64,000 nt of DNA from an uncultured Gammaproteobacteria bacterium (GTDB taxonomy: Bacteria > Pseudomonadota > Gammaproteobacteria > HyVt-429): assembly GCA_947259975.1 (NCBI GenBank), contig CAMYOD010000003.1:1-64000 (forward strand), written 5' to 3'. Below, piece by piece: positions 9,861 to 18,903 of this stretch (the stretch's first letter is position 1; each line of letters starts with the position of its first letter). The translations under genes were made by a program, and so were the position numbers. The notes under the pieces were generated by a model. That model was not told the DNA's origin. It saw nothing but the letters and a program-made list of their open reading frames with translations, and made no database searches.

Positions 9861-10304
9861 TTACGCAGTCTTGCTGATCAGATGAATACTCGGAGTTTCG
9901 CTGCCGCCGCCCGTGGCCGTCGATTCCTGCAGCAGATCCGCCAGCGTGATGCCGGCGAGAAAGTCGTCGATACGCGTACTGAGCCGATCCCACAGGACAT
10001 CACTGTCCAATGACTTGCTGTCGCGTGCAGCCTTGGTGGTCGTGTCCGCCGCTCCGATCGCATCGATGATGTCCGCAACGGTGATTTCGGCGGCCGGCCG
10101 CGCGAGCACGTAACCGCCGCCCGGCCCACGGCGGGCAGAGGCCAGACCGTTGCGGCGCAAAAGCGCGAACAACTGCTCGAGATAGGACACTGAAATGCTC
10201 TGCCGCTCCGAGATGGCCGCCAGCGGCAAGAGTCGCTGGCTGTCCTGAAGTGCGAGCTCGAGCATGGCTTGAATTGCGTGCTGGGTTTTCGACGACAAGG
10301 TCAT
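9861..10304 (-). CDS. Second IscR-like Rrf2-family regulator without cysteines
   Basis: A 147-residue paralogue of the regulator at 152-604. It shares the fold markers MTLSSKTQHAIQAMLELALQ, ISERQSISVSYLEQLF, RRGPGGGYVLARPAAE and the helix LWDRLSTRIDDFLAGITLADL. The cluster-binding segment (DTTTKAARDSKSLDSD) has neither cysteine nor histidine. The ATG has a good GGAG site. It is monocistronic with its own terminator, and divergent from a sensor kinase. It is probably a DNA-binding repressor; signal and targets are unknown. Confidence 0.88.
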   Translation of the reverse strand: MTLSSKTQHAIQAMLELALQDSQRLLPLAAISERQSISVSYLEQLFALLRRNGLASARRGPGGGYVLARPAAEITVADIIDAIGAADTTTKAARDSKSLDSDVLWDRLSTRIDDFLAGITLADLLQESTATGGGSETPSIHLISKTA

Positions 10305-10477
10305 ATGTATTCTCCGTAGTTAAGTGTGGCGCAGCCGTTTAACCAAGGCGCCACTAACGCTCAGTTGAAAGCCTACTGCCAAATAATCGGGTTCACAATG
10401 TGGGATTTGTAACAAATTGTTAAAAATGCCCAGGCACGCTGATGTTGGACTACATTTACTGACACAATGCTGTTTTA

Positions 10478-10493
10478 TGTGACCGAGATCACA
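10478..10493. promoter_or_regulatory. CRP/Vfr-type palindrome
   Basis: TGTGACCGAGATCACA fits the CRP consensus TGTGA-N6-TCACA exactly and extends to ATGTGA...TCACAT. It lies 89 bp upstream of the kinase start, in the spacer shared with the divergent iscR-like gene. A CRP-family protein is the natural reader, but none is encoded in the window. Confidence 0.6.
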
Positions 10494-10581
10494 TTTCCGG
10501 TGTCGTTATGAAGGGTGCGCGCTGGACGCGGCACTGACTTCACAGAAAAAAATAAAGCTAGACGGACTCGATCGAACCCAA

Positions 10582-12354
10582 ATGAACGGCACCGACCAGC
10601 GACAACGCCCGATACTCGCCGAGCAGGTAAAACTGCTGTATGCCCAAGCCAATCCCGGCATTGTCGCGTCGGTCATCAATGCCTCTATCCTGGTGGCGGT
10701 GCTGCATCAGGTAGTGCCGCAGTCGTGGTTGTTCGCCTGGTTCGCCGCCATCCTTCTGGTTACCGCCGGTCGTTACCTCCTGGTACGGCATTTCAATGCC
10801 GTAGCCACAGCTGCGAGCGATCCCCGCCGCTGGGCGAATCGTTACACCCTCGGCGCCGGGCTCGCCGGGCTCTGTTGGGGCGTGGCCGGCACGCTTTTGT
10901 TTCCGACCGACAGCGTCGTGCACCAGATGCTGCTGATGCTGGTGCTGGCCGGCATGTCGGCCGGCGCCATGCCGTTTCTGTCCGCCGTGCCGGGAACCTA
11001 TCTCGCGTTCCTGGTACCCATCCTCGTACCCCTCAGCGCGTGGCTGTACATGCAGTCCGTAGTGGCGTACCAGTACATGGCCCTGCTCGTCCTGGTGTAT
11101 CTCGGCGTGCTTATTATCACCGCACGTCGTAACCGCGACACCATCGAACAATCCCTGCGTCTGCGCTTCGAAAATGCCGGCCTCATTGGCACGCTCGCCG
11201 CCTCGAAAGACCAACTCGAATCAACCAGCGACCGGTTGCAGCTGGAGGTGCTTGAGCGCGCCGAAGCCGATCGACAACTGCGCGAGAGTCATGAGTTTCT
11301 GCAGCGAATCATGGACAGCACGACAAATGCCATCTATGTGCTGGATCTGGAGGGTCGCTTCATGCGCGGCAATCAGGCCCTGGCCCTATTCACCGGTTAC
11401 AAACTCGATGAACTGACCGGTAAACCCTTTGCCATGTTCTTCGCCAAGGACGTACTGCCACAGATCAGCCGCGAGTTTCTCCGTGTTGCCTCACGGGGCC
11501 GCATTGTGCGGCAATTTGTCGCCGACTTCCGTCGCCGTAACGGCCAATGGCGCACCATCAGCATGAACGGCGCACCGCTGCGCGAAGGCGATCGAATCGT
11601 CGGCGTCGTCGGTACCGCCGAGGACATTACCGAGCGCAGCCGCGTCGAACGACTGAAGAGCGAATTCGTCTCTACCGTCAGCCATGAACTGCGCACACCG
11701 TTGACCTCCATCCGCGGTTCCCTTGGCCTCATGCGTGGCGGTGCCACCGGCGAACTGCCTGAAAAGGCCGCCGAACTGACGGACATTGCCTATAAAAACA
11801 CCGTGCGTCTCGTCGACCTGGTCAATGATCTCCTGGATATCCAACGGCTGGAGGCCGGCGAAGTACAGTTCGACCTTGCGATTCATGATCTCGACGCGCT
11901 TGTCCGGCATGCAGTCGAGATCAACGAGGGTTTTGCCAAAGAACACGATGTCGAGCTGACGTTCAGCAACTCGGCCGGCGCGGTCGATGTCAGCGCCGAC
12001 AAGGGCCGCCTCGAGCAGATCCTGACCAACCTTATTTCAAACGCGGCCAAATTCTCGCCGGCCGGGACAAATGTGGAAATCGGGATCGAGCGGCTGCCGA
12101 ACGGTGTGCGCACCTATGTGCGCGATCATGGTCCCGGTATTCCGGACGAATTTCGCGAGCGCATCTTCGCGCGCTTCTCGCAGGCGGACGCCTCCAGCAC
12201 CCGCGAGAAAGGCGGAACCGGCCTCGGACTCGCCATTGCCAAGCAGCTGGTGGAGCGCATGGACGGCCATATCAGTTTCGACAGCACCCCCGGCGAAGGC
12301 GCAACGTTTTTTGTCGACCTGCCGGAATGGCGCGAGAGTAACGCCGCCGTCTAA
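10582..12354 (+). CDS. Membrane PAS-domain sensor histidine kinase
   Basis: A 590-residue orphan kinase. Residues 30-185 hold about six hydrophobic segments, followed by a coiled linker ([20 protein letters not shown]). A PAS domain spans about 235-355 ([28 protein letters not shown]). HisKA follows, with the phosphoacceptor in [14 protein letters not shown] near 367. The ATPase domain has the N box [11 protein letters not shown] near 482, G1 DHGPGIP and G2 [13 protein letters not shown]. All catalytic motifs are intact. No receiver protein lies nearby, so its partner must be elsewhere. A CRP-type palindrome precedes it. Confidence 0.9.
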   Translation: MNGTDQRQRPILAEQVKLLYAQANPGIVASVINASILVAVLHQVVPQSWLFAWFAAILLVTAGRYLLVRHFNAVATAASDPRRWANRYTLGAGLAGLCWGVAGTLLFPTDSVVHQMLLMLVLAGMSAGAMPFLSAVPGTYLAFLVPILVPLSAWLYMQSVVAYQYMALLVLVYLGVLIITARRNRDTIEQSLRLRFENAGLIGTLAASKDQLESTSDRLQLEVLERAEADRQLRESHEFLQRIMDSTTNAIYVLDLEGRFMRGNQALALFTGYKLDELTGKPFAMFFAKDVLPQISREFLRVASRGRIVRQFVADFRRRNGQWRTISMNGAPLREGDRIVGVVGTAEDITERSRVERLKSEFVSTVSHELRTPLTSIRGSLGLMRGGATGELPEKAAELTDIAYKNTVRLVDLVNDLLDIQRLEAGEVQFDLAIHDLDALVRHAVEINEGFAKEHDVELTFSNSAGAVDVSADKGRLEQILTNLISNAAKFSPAGTNVEIGIERLPNGVRTYVRDHGPGIPDEFRERIFARFSQADASSTREKGGTGLGLAIAKQLVERMDGHISFDSTPGEGATFFVDLPEWRESNAAV

Positions 12355-12485
12355 TCGTGGGACGCCGCGCCGCGGCGCCTGTTCACCCCGATTTTCCCAG
12401 CCCCGCAACAAGTCCGGTTATACTAGGACGCTGTATGCCCGCGCCCACAAACTGACAATAATCGCTTGATATCCGGGAGACCTTC

Positions 12486-12884
12486 ATGGAGCGTGAACCA
12501 CCCATTCCAAGCCAGAATCGGGCCCGCCGCAAACGCACGCGGCGCATCATTCCCTTCGCTATCGTTCTGGTATTTGCCTTGTTTATCGTCCGCGATCAGG
12601 TTCCCTTCGTCCGTGACTTGATCGACAAGACGCTTCACCCGAACGAATGGCGGGCACAACAAGTCTGCAAGGGTGCGGCACTCGACAGCGCATCGAAACC
12701 GGATTTCGCGCGCATCATCGAGCGTGGTGAAGTGAGCAAGACCCAGAACGGTTATTACGTATCCGGGATCATTGTTGGTGATATGAGCGAGGACGGCGGT
12801 GAAACCCGCTTCGACTTCAGCTGTTATGTAGACAGTACGGGGCGCATCGCCAATACAAATCGACTACGGGGGGCGCGGCCCTGA
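12486..12884 (+). CDS. Small single-pass membrane protein of unknown function
   Basis: A 132-residue protein. A basic N-terminus (RARRKRTRR) precedes one transmembrane helix (IIPFAIVLVFALFIV, about 21-37). The outer part has two cysteines (QVCKGAAL; FSCYVD) that could form a disulfide, and a beta-rich tail. GGGAG lies 7-11 bp before the ATG. The stop overlaps the likely CTG start of the Nudix gene, so the two are probably coupled. No family was recognised. Confidence 0.75.
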   Translation: MEREPPIPSQNRARRKRTRRIIPFAIVLVFALFIVRDQVPFVRDLIDKTLHPNEWRAQQVCKGAALDSASKPDFARIIERGEVSKTQNGYYVSGIIVGDMSEDGGETRFDFSCYVDSTGRIANTNRLRGARP

Positions 12885-13411
12885 AGCCGACAAACGCCTT
12901 TCACGGCAAGATCATCGATGTTGAGGTCGAGAATATCGAATTGCCGAACGGGCGCAGCATGGAACTGGAAGTAGTGCGGCATCCGGGCGGTGCCGCGGTA
13001 GTGGCGCTGGATACCGCGCAACGAGTCTGTCTCCTGCGTCAGTATCGTCACGTCGTCGGTGGCTGGATTTGGGAACTGCCGGCGGGAAAACTCGATCCCG
13101 GTGATACACCCATGACCACGGCACGCAAGGAATTGCAGGAAGAGGCGGGTCTCGCCGCCAAACAGTGGGATGGCCTCGGCCGTCATATCAGTTCGCCCGG
13201 CATCTTCGACGAAGTCATCCACCTCTACCTGGCGCGCGACCTCACCGAGGTCGCCGACGCCCCGGAAGAGCACGAACTCTTCGAGGTGCACTGGCTGCCG
13301 CTGGCCGAGGCCGTAAACCGGGCCGCGGCCGGCGATATCGAGGATGCCAAGACCGTGGTCGGCCTGTTTCGTGCCGAACGTTATCTCGACGCCGCGGCGA
13401 CGCCGGACTGA
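12881..13411 (+). CDS. Nudix hydrolase, ADP-ribose pyrophosphatase-like, probable CTG start
   Basis: Resembles NudF-type ADP-sugar pyrophosphatases, which cleave ADP-ribose to AMP and ribose phosphate. The Nudix box is GKLDPGDTPM...ARKELQEEAGL with the EExGU metal site intact, followed by SSPGIFDEVIHLYLARDL. Downstream of the preceding stop the only ATG/GTG/TTG is a TTG at 12941, which would remove the family's first strand (FHGKIIDVEVENIELPNG). That strand is in frame upstream, and a CTG at 12881 overlaps the previous TGA and sits 7 bp after a run of G. I therefore prefer CTG, giving 176 residues. Confidence 0.85.
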   Translation: MKPTNAFHGKIIDVEVENIELPNGRSMELEVVRHPGGAAVVALDTAQRVCLLRQYRHVVGGWIWELPAGKLDPGDTPMTTARKELQEEAGLAAKQWDGLGRHISSPGIFDEVIHLYLARDLTEVADAPEEHELFEVHWLPLAEAVNRAAAGDIEDAKTVVGLFRAERYLDAAATPD

Positions 13412-13415
13412 CAGC

Positions 13416-13577
13416 TTACTGCGGCCCGGTCAGTCCGCCGCCGCGCGCAGCCGCATCCAGCGACGGATTGAGCGGTAATCGCGTCAGGCCGTCACGTCGC
13501 GACCAATGACGGTAACGCACATAGGCGGATGTGGGGTCCGCGGCATCCAGACGGTCCCATTTCGGCGGCGGTTCCAG
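13416..13577 (-). other. Possible short coding remnant downstream of photolyase
   Basis: A 53-codon open frame directly after the photolyase stop reads LEPPPKWDRLDAADPTS, then AYVRYRHWSRRDGLTRLPLN, ending in TGPQ. Composition looks protein-like, but the frame has no ATG, GTG or TTG before the middle; it would start at CTG or be the tail of a decayed gene. It lies in the gap between the Nudix gene and phr. Confidence 0.25.
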
Positions 13578-13596
13578 TGCGCGAAATCACCGCGCC

Positions 13597-15054
13597 CTAC
13601 GCGTTGGCGACGGCCTGCAGGTGCGTCCGATACACGGCGAGGGACTCGTCGCGAGTCGCCTTGAGGTCGAGCACCGGAGCCGGATAGTCGCGCCCAACAA
13701 CGACCTTCGCTTCCGCCTGCACCGTGGTCGGCGCCTCCCACGGCGCGTGAATCCACCGGTCCGGCAGCGCGTCGAGCTCCGGCAGCCAGCGACGGATATA
13801 CGCACCTGCGGCGTCAAACTTTTTACTCTGCAGGATCGGATTGAAAATCCGGAAGTATGGCGCCGCATCGGCACCGCAACCCGCCACCCATTGCCAACCG
13901 AGGCTGTTGTTGGCCAGATCCGCGTCCACCAGGGTGTCCCAGAACCAACTCGCACCCCGATGCCAGGACAGGCGCGCGTTCTTGGTCAAGAACGATGCCG
14001 TAATCATGCGCACCCGGTTATGCATCCAGCCGGTCTGCCACAGTTCACGCATGCCCGCATCGACAATCGGGTAGCCGGTGCGCCCGCGCTGCCAGGCGCA
14101 CAGCATTTCCTCCGCATCCGCGCGCCAGGGAAAATCGGCGAAACGCGGATCCATGGGCGCATCGGTGGTGTGTGGATAATGAAACAGCACATGGTGCGCA
14201 AATTCCCGCCAACCCAACTCCCGCACATAGGCTTCCGCCGCGGCAACGGCACCCGCCACGCGGCTGGTATGCGCGGCGTGCATCAGTGCCCAGGCGATCT
14301 GGCGCGGACTGATCTCGCCGAAGTGCAGATGCGGCGACAGGCGCGAGGTGCCCGGGCGACTGGGGTAATCCCGCGCGCCGGCGTAGTCCACGAAGGCATC
14401 GTCACAGAATTCCTGCAGACGTTCCAGCGCCGCCTGTTCGCCGACCTGCCAATTCACCCGCAGCCCCGAATCCCAGGCCACCTTCGGTAACAATCCGAAG
14501 GCACCCAGGTCAAGCGAGTCGATGTTCGGCGACACGGGCGCACATTCGCCCACCGTCGGCAGTGGCCGCTCCTCCCAACCCAGTTCCCGGCAGGCACGCC
14601 AAAAGGGCGTGAACACCCGATACGGCGCCCCGGTTCTGGTGCGGACCTGCCAGGGTTCGACGAGCAAGTTGGCATTGAACGACGCCCACTCGATACCCTG
14701 ATCCTGCAATGCGGTTCCGATCTCACGGTCGCGCTCCAGCGCCAACGGTTGGTAGCACCGATTCCACACCACCCGAGTGGCACCGGTTTCCGTGATCAGT
14801 TCCTCCAGCGCGACACGACTGGGGCCGCGCCGGAGAATCAGGCGGCTGCCGTGTCCTCGCAGCGTCGCGTCCAGCGCAAACAGACTGTGATGCAACCACC
14901 AACGGCTGGCCCCGCCTGGCACCCAGGCCCCGGCCTCCTCCGGCGCCCAGATGAACACCGGGATAACCTTGTCGCCACGGCGAACGGCGTCATGCAGGGC
15001 CGGGTTGTCGGCCAGACGCAGGTCGCTGCGAAACCAGACCAGGGTGGTGGTCAT
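13597..15054 (-). CDS. phrB: Deoxyribodipyrimidine photolyase
   Basis: Class I photolyase (485 residues) repairing cyclobutane pyrimidine dimers with blue light. The N-terminal antenna domain (TTLVWFRSDLRLADNPAL) is followed by the FAD-binding helical domain: WQRGRTGYPIVDAGMREL, GWMHNRVRMITASFLTK, and DADLANNSLGWQWVAG with the conserved DNA and FAD contacts. It is the last gene of the light-regulated operon and overlaps the preceding gene by 4 bp (ATGA). Placement under a B12 photoreceptor regulator suggests light induction. Confidence 0.96.
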   Translation of the reverse strand: MTTTLVWFRSDLRLADNPALHDAVRRGDKVIPVFIWAPEEAGAWVPGGASRWWLHHSLFALDATLRGHGSRLILRRGPSRVALEELITETGATRVVWNRCYQPLALERDREIGTALQDQGIEWASFNANLLVEPWQVRTRTGAPYRVFTPFWRACRELGWEERPLPTVGECAPVSPNIDSLDLGAFGLLPKVAWDSGLRVNWQVGEQAALERLQEFCDDAFVDYAGARDYPSRPGTSRLSPHLHFGEISPRQIAWALMHAAHTSRVAGAVAAAEAYVRELGWREFAHHVLFHYPHTTDAPMDPRFADFPWRADAEEMLCAWQRGRTGYPIVDAGMRELWQTGWMHNRVRMITASFLTKNARLSWHRGASWFWDTLVDADLANNSLGWQWVAGCGADAAPYFRIFNPILQSKKFDAAGAYIRRWLPELDALPDRWIHAPWEAPTTVQAEAKVVVGRDYPAPVLDLKATRDESLAVYRTHLQAVANA

Positions 15055-15602
15055 GTCGCTTCACTTGTCGCCAGGCGCCGTGCTTTTAACTGCGTAAGCA
15101 CGCCCGACAGCCACAACAGGGCAGGCATCAACAGAGCCCAGACGACTGCCATCACCGCCAGGCTGGGCAAGACGTCCGCCGGCATGGCCATAGCGCCGAA
15201 GCGATGCCCGGCGTAGTAGGCGAGCGGACCGCCGGCTGCAGCGAACAGGGCCGCCGTGACGTAGCGACCCCGCAGCCAACCGAGAGAGTGCCGCAGCGTG
15301 CTGGCGAATGCGAGCCACAATGCGAACAACCACGGTGGACACAACCAGGGTAACCATGCGCCGTGATGAAAACTGAAGACGCCCGCCAGGGCCTGCAGCG
15401 TATCGACCAGCGCTCCAATCAGCGCGGCGGCGAACACGAAGCGTGCCTCTTCTGCAGCATCAGTGGCGACGACACGGAAATGTATGGTCAGCGCAAGTGC
15501 GGCGACCAAGACACCCAGCCAGGGGATGCCGCGCCCGGCACCAAGTGCGGCGGCGAGCCAGACGATCTGGAACAGTCCAAAATTAAGCAGCTTGTTTCGC
15601 AT
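15051..15602 (-). CDS. DUF2878-type multi-pass membrane protein
   Basis: A 183-residue inner-membrane protein with about six hydrophobic helices (NFGLFQIVWLAAALGA, ALALTIHF, LIGALVDTLQALAGVF, WLCPPWLFALWLAFA, LPSLAVMAVVWALLMP). It resembles the DUF2878 family commonly found between cfa-like and photolyase genes in LitR clusters; function unknown. The ATG at 15602 (MRNKLL) overlaps the cfa end by 20 bp; an ATG at 15623 is also in frame. It overlaps phrB by 4 bp. Confidence 0.75.
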   Translation of the reverse strand: MRNKLLNFGLFQIVWLAAALGAGRGIPWLGVLVAALALTIHFRVVATDAAEEARFVFAAALIGALVDTLQALAGVFSFHHGAWLPWLCPPWLFALWLAFASTLRHSLGWLRGRYVTAALFAAAGGPLAYYAGHRFGAMAMPADVLPSLAVMAVVWALLMPALLWLSGVLTQLKARRLATSEAT

Positions 15603-16884
15603 CGTCGCGCATTGACGAAGCAATTGGCATGCGCCGGCATGCGGGCTTGGTCAAAACCATTTGCACGTCACCGATGGTGCGTTCCGCAAAACCCGCTTCG
15701 CAGTAACACAGGTAGAACTCCCACATCCGTACAAAGCTTTCGGCATAGCCCAGGGCACGCACTTCGGGCAAGCGCGTCATGAACCGCTCACGCCAATGAC
15801 GCAGGGTGGTGGCGTAATGCGGCCCGATATCCTCAAGATGAAATGTCCGCAGCGTCGTCGCCCGCGTAAGGGCTGTCGAGATGGCGGTTACCGAAGGCAG
15901 GCAGCTCCCCGGGAAGATGTAGCGCTGGATGAAATCCACCGAATGTCTAGCCTGCTCAAAGCGCTGATCGGCGATGGTGATTGCCTGTAACAGCATTTGA
16001 CCGTCGGGTTCCAACAGGTCATTACACTTACTGAAGAAGGTGTCGTAATACGCATGCCCCACCGCCTCGATCATTTCGATGGACACAAGTTTATCGTAGC
16101 GACCTTTGAGCGCGCGGTAGTCCATAAGCAGCACGTCGATGCGATCCGCGAGTCCCGCGGCATGGATACGCTGGCGGGCCAATTCATACTGCTCGCGGGA
16201 GATAGTCGTCGTGGTAACCCGGCAACCGTAATGGCGCGCCGCATGCATTGCAAAACCACCCCAGCCGGTACCGATCTCGAGCACCTTATCGTCGGGCCCC
16301 AGCTGCAGTTTTTGGCAGATGCGATCCAGCTTGGCCACGGATGCCTCCTCCAGCGTCTGCGCCGTATGCTCGAACACTGCGCTGGAGTACATCATGCTCT
16401 CATCCAGAAACAAGGCAAAGAAATCGTTGCCGAGGTCGTAATGGGCGGCAATATTGCGCCGGCTGCCGCGCCGTGTGTTGCGGCGGAGCCAGTGGATTGT
16501 TTTCTGCAGCGGCGCCGTGATACGCGCCAATCCTGCTTCCATTTGATCGAGAAAATCCAGATTACGAACCAGAATACGCATGAGCATGGTCAGGTCGTCA
16601 CTGCTCCAATAACCACGCATGTATGCCTCGCCGGCACCGATGCTACCGCCGAAGGCCAACTCACTGTAGAAGCGATCGTCATGCACATTCACCGTCGCCA
16701 TGGGCAGACCATCCTGCGCCACGTCACCGAAAATCGTTTCACTCTCCCGGTCGATGATGCGGACCAAGCCGGCGGGTAACTGCGCAAGCCGGCGGTGCAA
16801 GATGCTTCGTGCGATACGAGTCAGTAGTCGTGTGCTACCGCTGTTCGCCGGCGCACTTCGCGATACCATCACTTCGGGTTTCAT
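15583..16884 (-). CDS. cfa: Cyclopropane-fatty-acyl-phospholipid synthase family methyltransferase
   Basis: A 433-residue SAM-dependent enzyme that modifies unsaturated acyl chains of membrane phospholipids. It shows AHYDLGNDFFALFLDESMMY, the SAM motif VLEIGTGWGGFAMHAA, the family signature TISREQYELARQRI, SIEMIEAVGHAYYDTFF and IQRYIFPGSCLPS. It overlaps the DUF1365 gene by 4 bp. Together with the neighbouring amine-oxidase-like and DUF1365 genes it forms a recurring lipid-modification set, which may adjust the membrane to photo-oxidative stress. Confidence 0.93.
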   Translation of the reverse strand: MKPEVMVSRSAPANSGSTRLLTRIARSILHRRLAQLPAGLVRIIDRESETIFGDVAQDGLPMATVNVHDDRFYSELAFGGSIGAGEAYMRGYWSSDDLTMLMRILVRNLDFLDQMEAGLARITAPLQKTIHWLRRNTRRGSRRNIAAHYDLGNDFFALFLDESMMYSSAVFEHTAQTLEEASVAKLDRICQKLQLGPDDKVLEIGTGWGGFAMHAARHYGCRVTTTTISREQYELARQRIHAAGLADRIDVLLMDYRALKGRYDKLVSIEMIEAVGHAYYDTFFSKCNDLLEPDGQMLLQAITIADQRFEQARHSVDFIQRYIFPGSCLPSVTAISTALTRATTLRTFHLEDIGPHYATTLRHWRERFMTRLPEVRALGYAESFVRMWEFYLCYCEAGFAERTIGDVQMVLTKPACRRMPIASSMRDDAKQAA

Positions 16885-17663
16885 GTGCTCTCCACTTCAG
16901 GTGTTGGTCGTTTTTTGGAATGGGCATAGAACGGTGTGCGTTTCCACCACAGTCGCAGTGCCTGCCAGTGGATCGCCGCAATCACCTTTAGCGTCATGAA
17001 TGGATGGGCCAGCAGGACCCGCGCCAGAGCGAGGGAGCTTATTTCGCGCTGGGTCAAGCGTAACGTGGCGTCGAACAACCTGGTCTGGTCTTTACGGCTA
17101 TCCATATACACCGTTAGATGCGCGCCCGGATCGACAAAGCGCCAGTCATATGCCATGTCCATTTCCATGAACGGCGAGACATGGAACTCCTTGTTGAAGC
17201 GATAGCGTTTCCTCGTGCCCGTGCCTTCATTCATTCCGGCATCGAGAACGTAGCAGTGCGTCTCACCCCACGGTGTGTTCCGTACCTCCGCCACCACGGT
17301 TTCCACCTGAATGCCTTCGGCATCATAGCAGTAGTAGAAGCTGACCGGATTGAAGCAGTAGCCGAAATAGCGCAAGTGGGTCAACAACCGAATCGGCCCC
17401 GCGGGCCGCCGACCGGTTCGCGCGGCGATCAGATCGCGCACCGCGTCCGCCAACGGCACCGCAGGATCGCCAAGATGGTCCTGGCGGCGAAACCAGGCCG
17501 GCGCAAACCGCCGCGCCGACCACAGCCAATAGCGATCGAACAATCGCGGAAGTTCATCCAGGTCCAGGTACATCATAAACAACCCGTATTCGAATACATG
17601 TTCGCGCGGCGCAAAACGCCGGTGTCTAACCTGCCCGACGTAAATACAACTGTTCATTGCCAT
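16881..17663 (-). CDS. DUF1365 family protein
   Basis: A 260-residue member of DUF1365, recognised by CIYVGQVRHRRFAPREHVF, LTHLRYFGYCFNPVSFYYCY, and NKEFHVSPFMEMDMAYDWRF. Biochemistry is unresolved; the gene nearly always lies between an amine-oxidase-like flavoprotein and cfa, which points to fatty-acid or lipid modification. It overlaps the upstream flavoprotein gene by 38 bp and cfa by 4 bp, indicating tight translational coupling. ATGs at 17663 and 17657 are both possible starts. Confidence 0.88.
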   Translation of the reverse strand: MAMNSCIYVGQVRHRRFAPREHVFEYGLFMMYLDLDELPRLFDRYWLWSARRFAPAWFRRQDHLGDPAVPLADAVRDLIAARTGRRPAGPIRLLTHLRYFGYCFNPVSFYYCYDAEGIQVETVVAEVRNTPWGETHCYVLDAGMNEGTGTRKRYRFNKEFHVSPFMEMDMAYDWRFVDPGAHLTVYMDSRKDQTRLFDATLRLTQREISSLALARVLLAHPFMTLKVIAAIHWQALRLWWKRTPFYAHSKKRPTPEVEST

Positions 17664-18903
17664 ATCGCTCGTTAAAATGTTCCACCGCCGCCAGCGCGCT
17701 CACGACGCCGTCTTCATGAAAGCCATTGCGCCAGTAGGCACCGCAAAAATAGGTCCGATTCGCGCCATTGATTTCGGCCTGACGCTGCTGCGCGGCCACG
17801 CCACCGGTCGTGAATACCGGATGGTCGTAACGGTAGCGCGCTATGATGCGCCGCGCATCGATCGCATCCGTATTATTCAGGGTAACGCAGAAGGTCTGGG
17901 GTGCGTCGAGGGACTGTAAGATGTTCATGTTATAAGTGACTGCCACGGTGCCCGTCGCGTGCGGGAGAACGTGATAGTTCCAGGCCGCCCACGCCCGTCG
18001 TCGACGCGGTAGCAAGGACTCATCGGTGTGCAGAATCACATCGTTCGCCTGATACGGGATCGCTTGCAAGACATCGTGTTCCGCCGGACGAGGATCCGTC
18101 AGCAGGCGCAAGGCCTGATCACTATGGCAGGCCAGAAACACCTGATCGAAGCGCTCACGGCCGGCGGCGGCCGTGACGACGTCTACATGAGTCGTGTGCC
18201 GCCGTATCCCGATGACCGGCGCGGCGAGCCGGATACGGTCACGAAACGACTCGGTCAGTTTGCCCAGGTAGGCACGGGACCCGCCCCGTATCACGCGCCA
18301 CTGAGGGCGATCGTTGACGCTTAACAGACCGTGGTTCTGGAAGAAGCGGATAAAAAACCGCGCGGGGCATAGGTGCATCTGCGCCGGTTCCGCCGACCAG
18401 ATCGCGGCGCCCATGGGTACGATGTACTGGTCGACGAACGCACGGGAATAACCGTTGTTGTGCAGGTATTCACCCAGCGTCATATCATCCTCATCTGCCT
18501 CGAGCATGGCAGGCGCCTGCGCATTGAAGCGCAAAATATCCCGGAGCATACGATAAAACGATGGACGCAACAGGTTGCGGCGCTGCGCAAACAAAGAGTT
18601 GAGCGAGCTACCATTATACTCCAGACCGCTGCGCTCACAGCGCACACTGAAACTCATGTCACTGGCCTGTGATTCCACCCCCAACTCATCCATCAGATCG
18701 ATGAAATTCGGGTAGGTCCAGTCATTGAACACGATAAACCCGGTGTCCACCGCAAAGTTGCGGTCCCCCGCTGCCACGTCCACGGTGTGGGTGTGTCCGC
18801 CCACGTAGTCATTGGCCTCGAATACCGTCACCTCGTGCTCGCGACCAAGATGATAGGCGGTAACCAGACCAGCAATGCCACTGCCAACGATCGCGATCTT
18901 CAT
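17626..18903 (-). CDS. FAD-dependent amine-oxidase-like protein
   Basis: A 425-residue flavoprotein with an N-terminal FAD motif (IVGSGIAGLVTAYHLGREHE) and EANDYVGGHTHTVDV as in the amine-oxidase/desaturase superfamily, then TGFIVFNDWTYPNF and a C-terminal FCGAYWRNGFHEDGV. It belongs to the group that co-occurs with DUF1365 and cfa. It may oxidise an acyl chain or isoprenoid, but the substrate is not established. It overlaps the SDR gene by 4 bp and DUF1365 by 38 bp. Confidence 0.87.
   Translation of the reverse strand: MKIAIVGSGIAGLVTAYHLGREHEVTVFEANDYVGGHTHTVDVAAGDRNFAVDTGFIVFNDWTYPNFIDLMDELGVESQASDMSFSVRCERSGLEYNGSSLNSLFAQRRNLLRPSFYRMLRDILRFNAQAPAMLEADEDDMTLGEYLHNNGYSRAFVDQYIVPMGAAIWSAEPAQMHLCPARFFIRFFQNHGLLSVNDRPQWRVIRGGSRAYLGKLTESFRDRIRLAAPVIGIRRHTTHVDVVTAAAGRERFDQVFLACHSDQALRLLTDPRPAEHDVLQAIPYQANDVILHTDESLLPRRRRAWAAWNYHVLPHATGTVAVTYNMNILQSLDAPQTFCVTLNNTDAIDARRIIARYRYDHPVFTTGGVAAQQRQAEINGANRTYFCGAYWRNGFHEDGVVSALAAVEHFNERYGNEQLYLRRAG

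Noticed and set aside
13531..14490. A 319-codon plus-strand frame opposite the photolyase gene.
   Set aside because: The photolyase motifs are complete on the other strand and this frame shows no family features.
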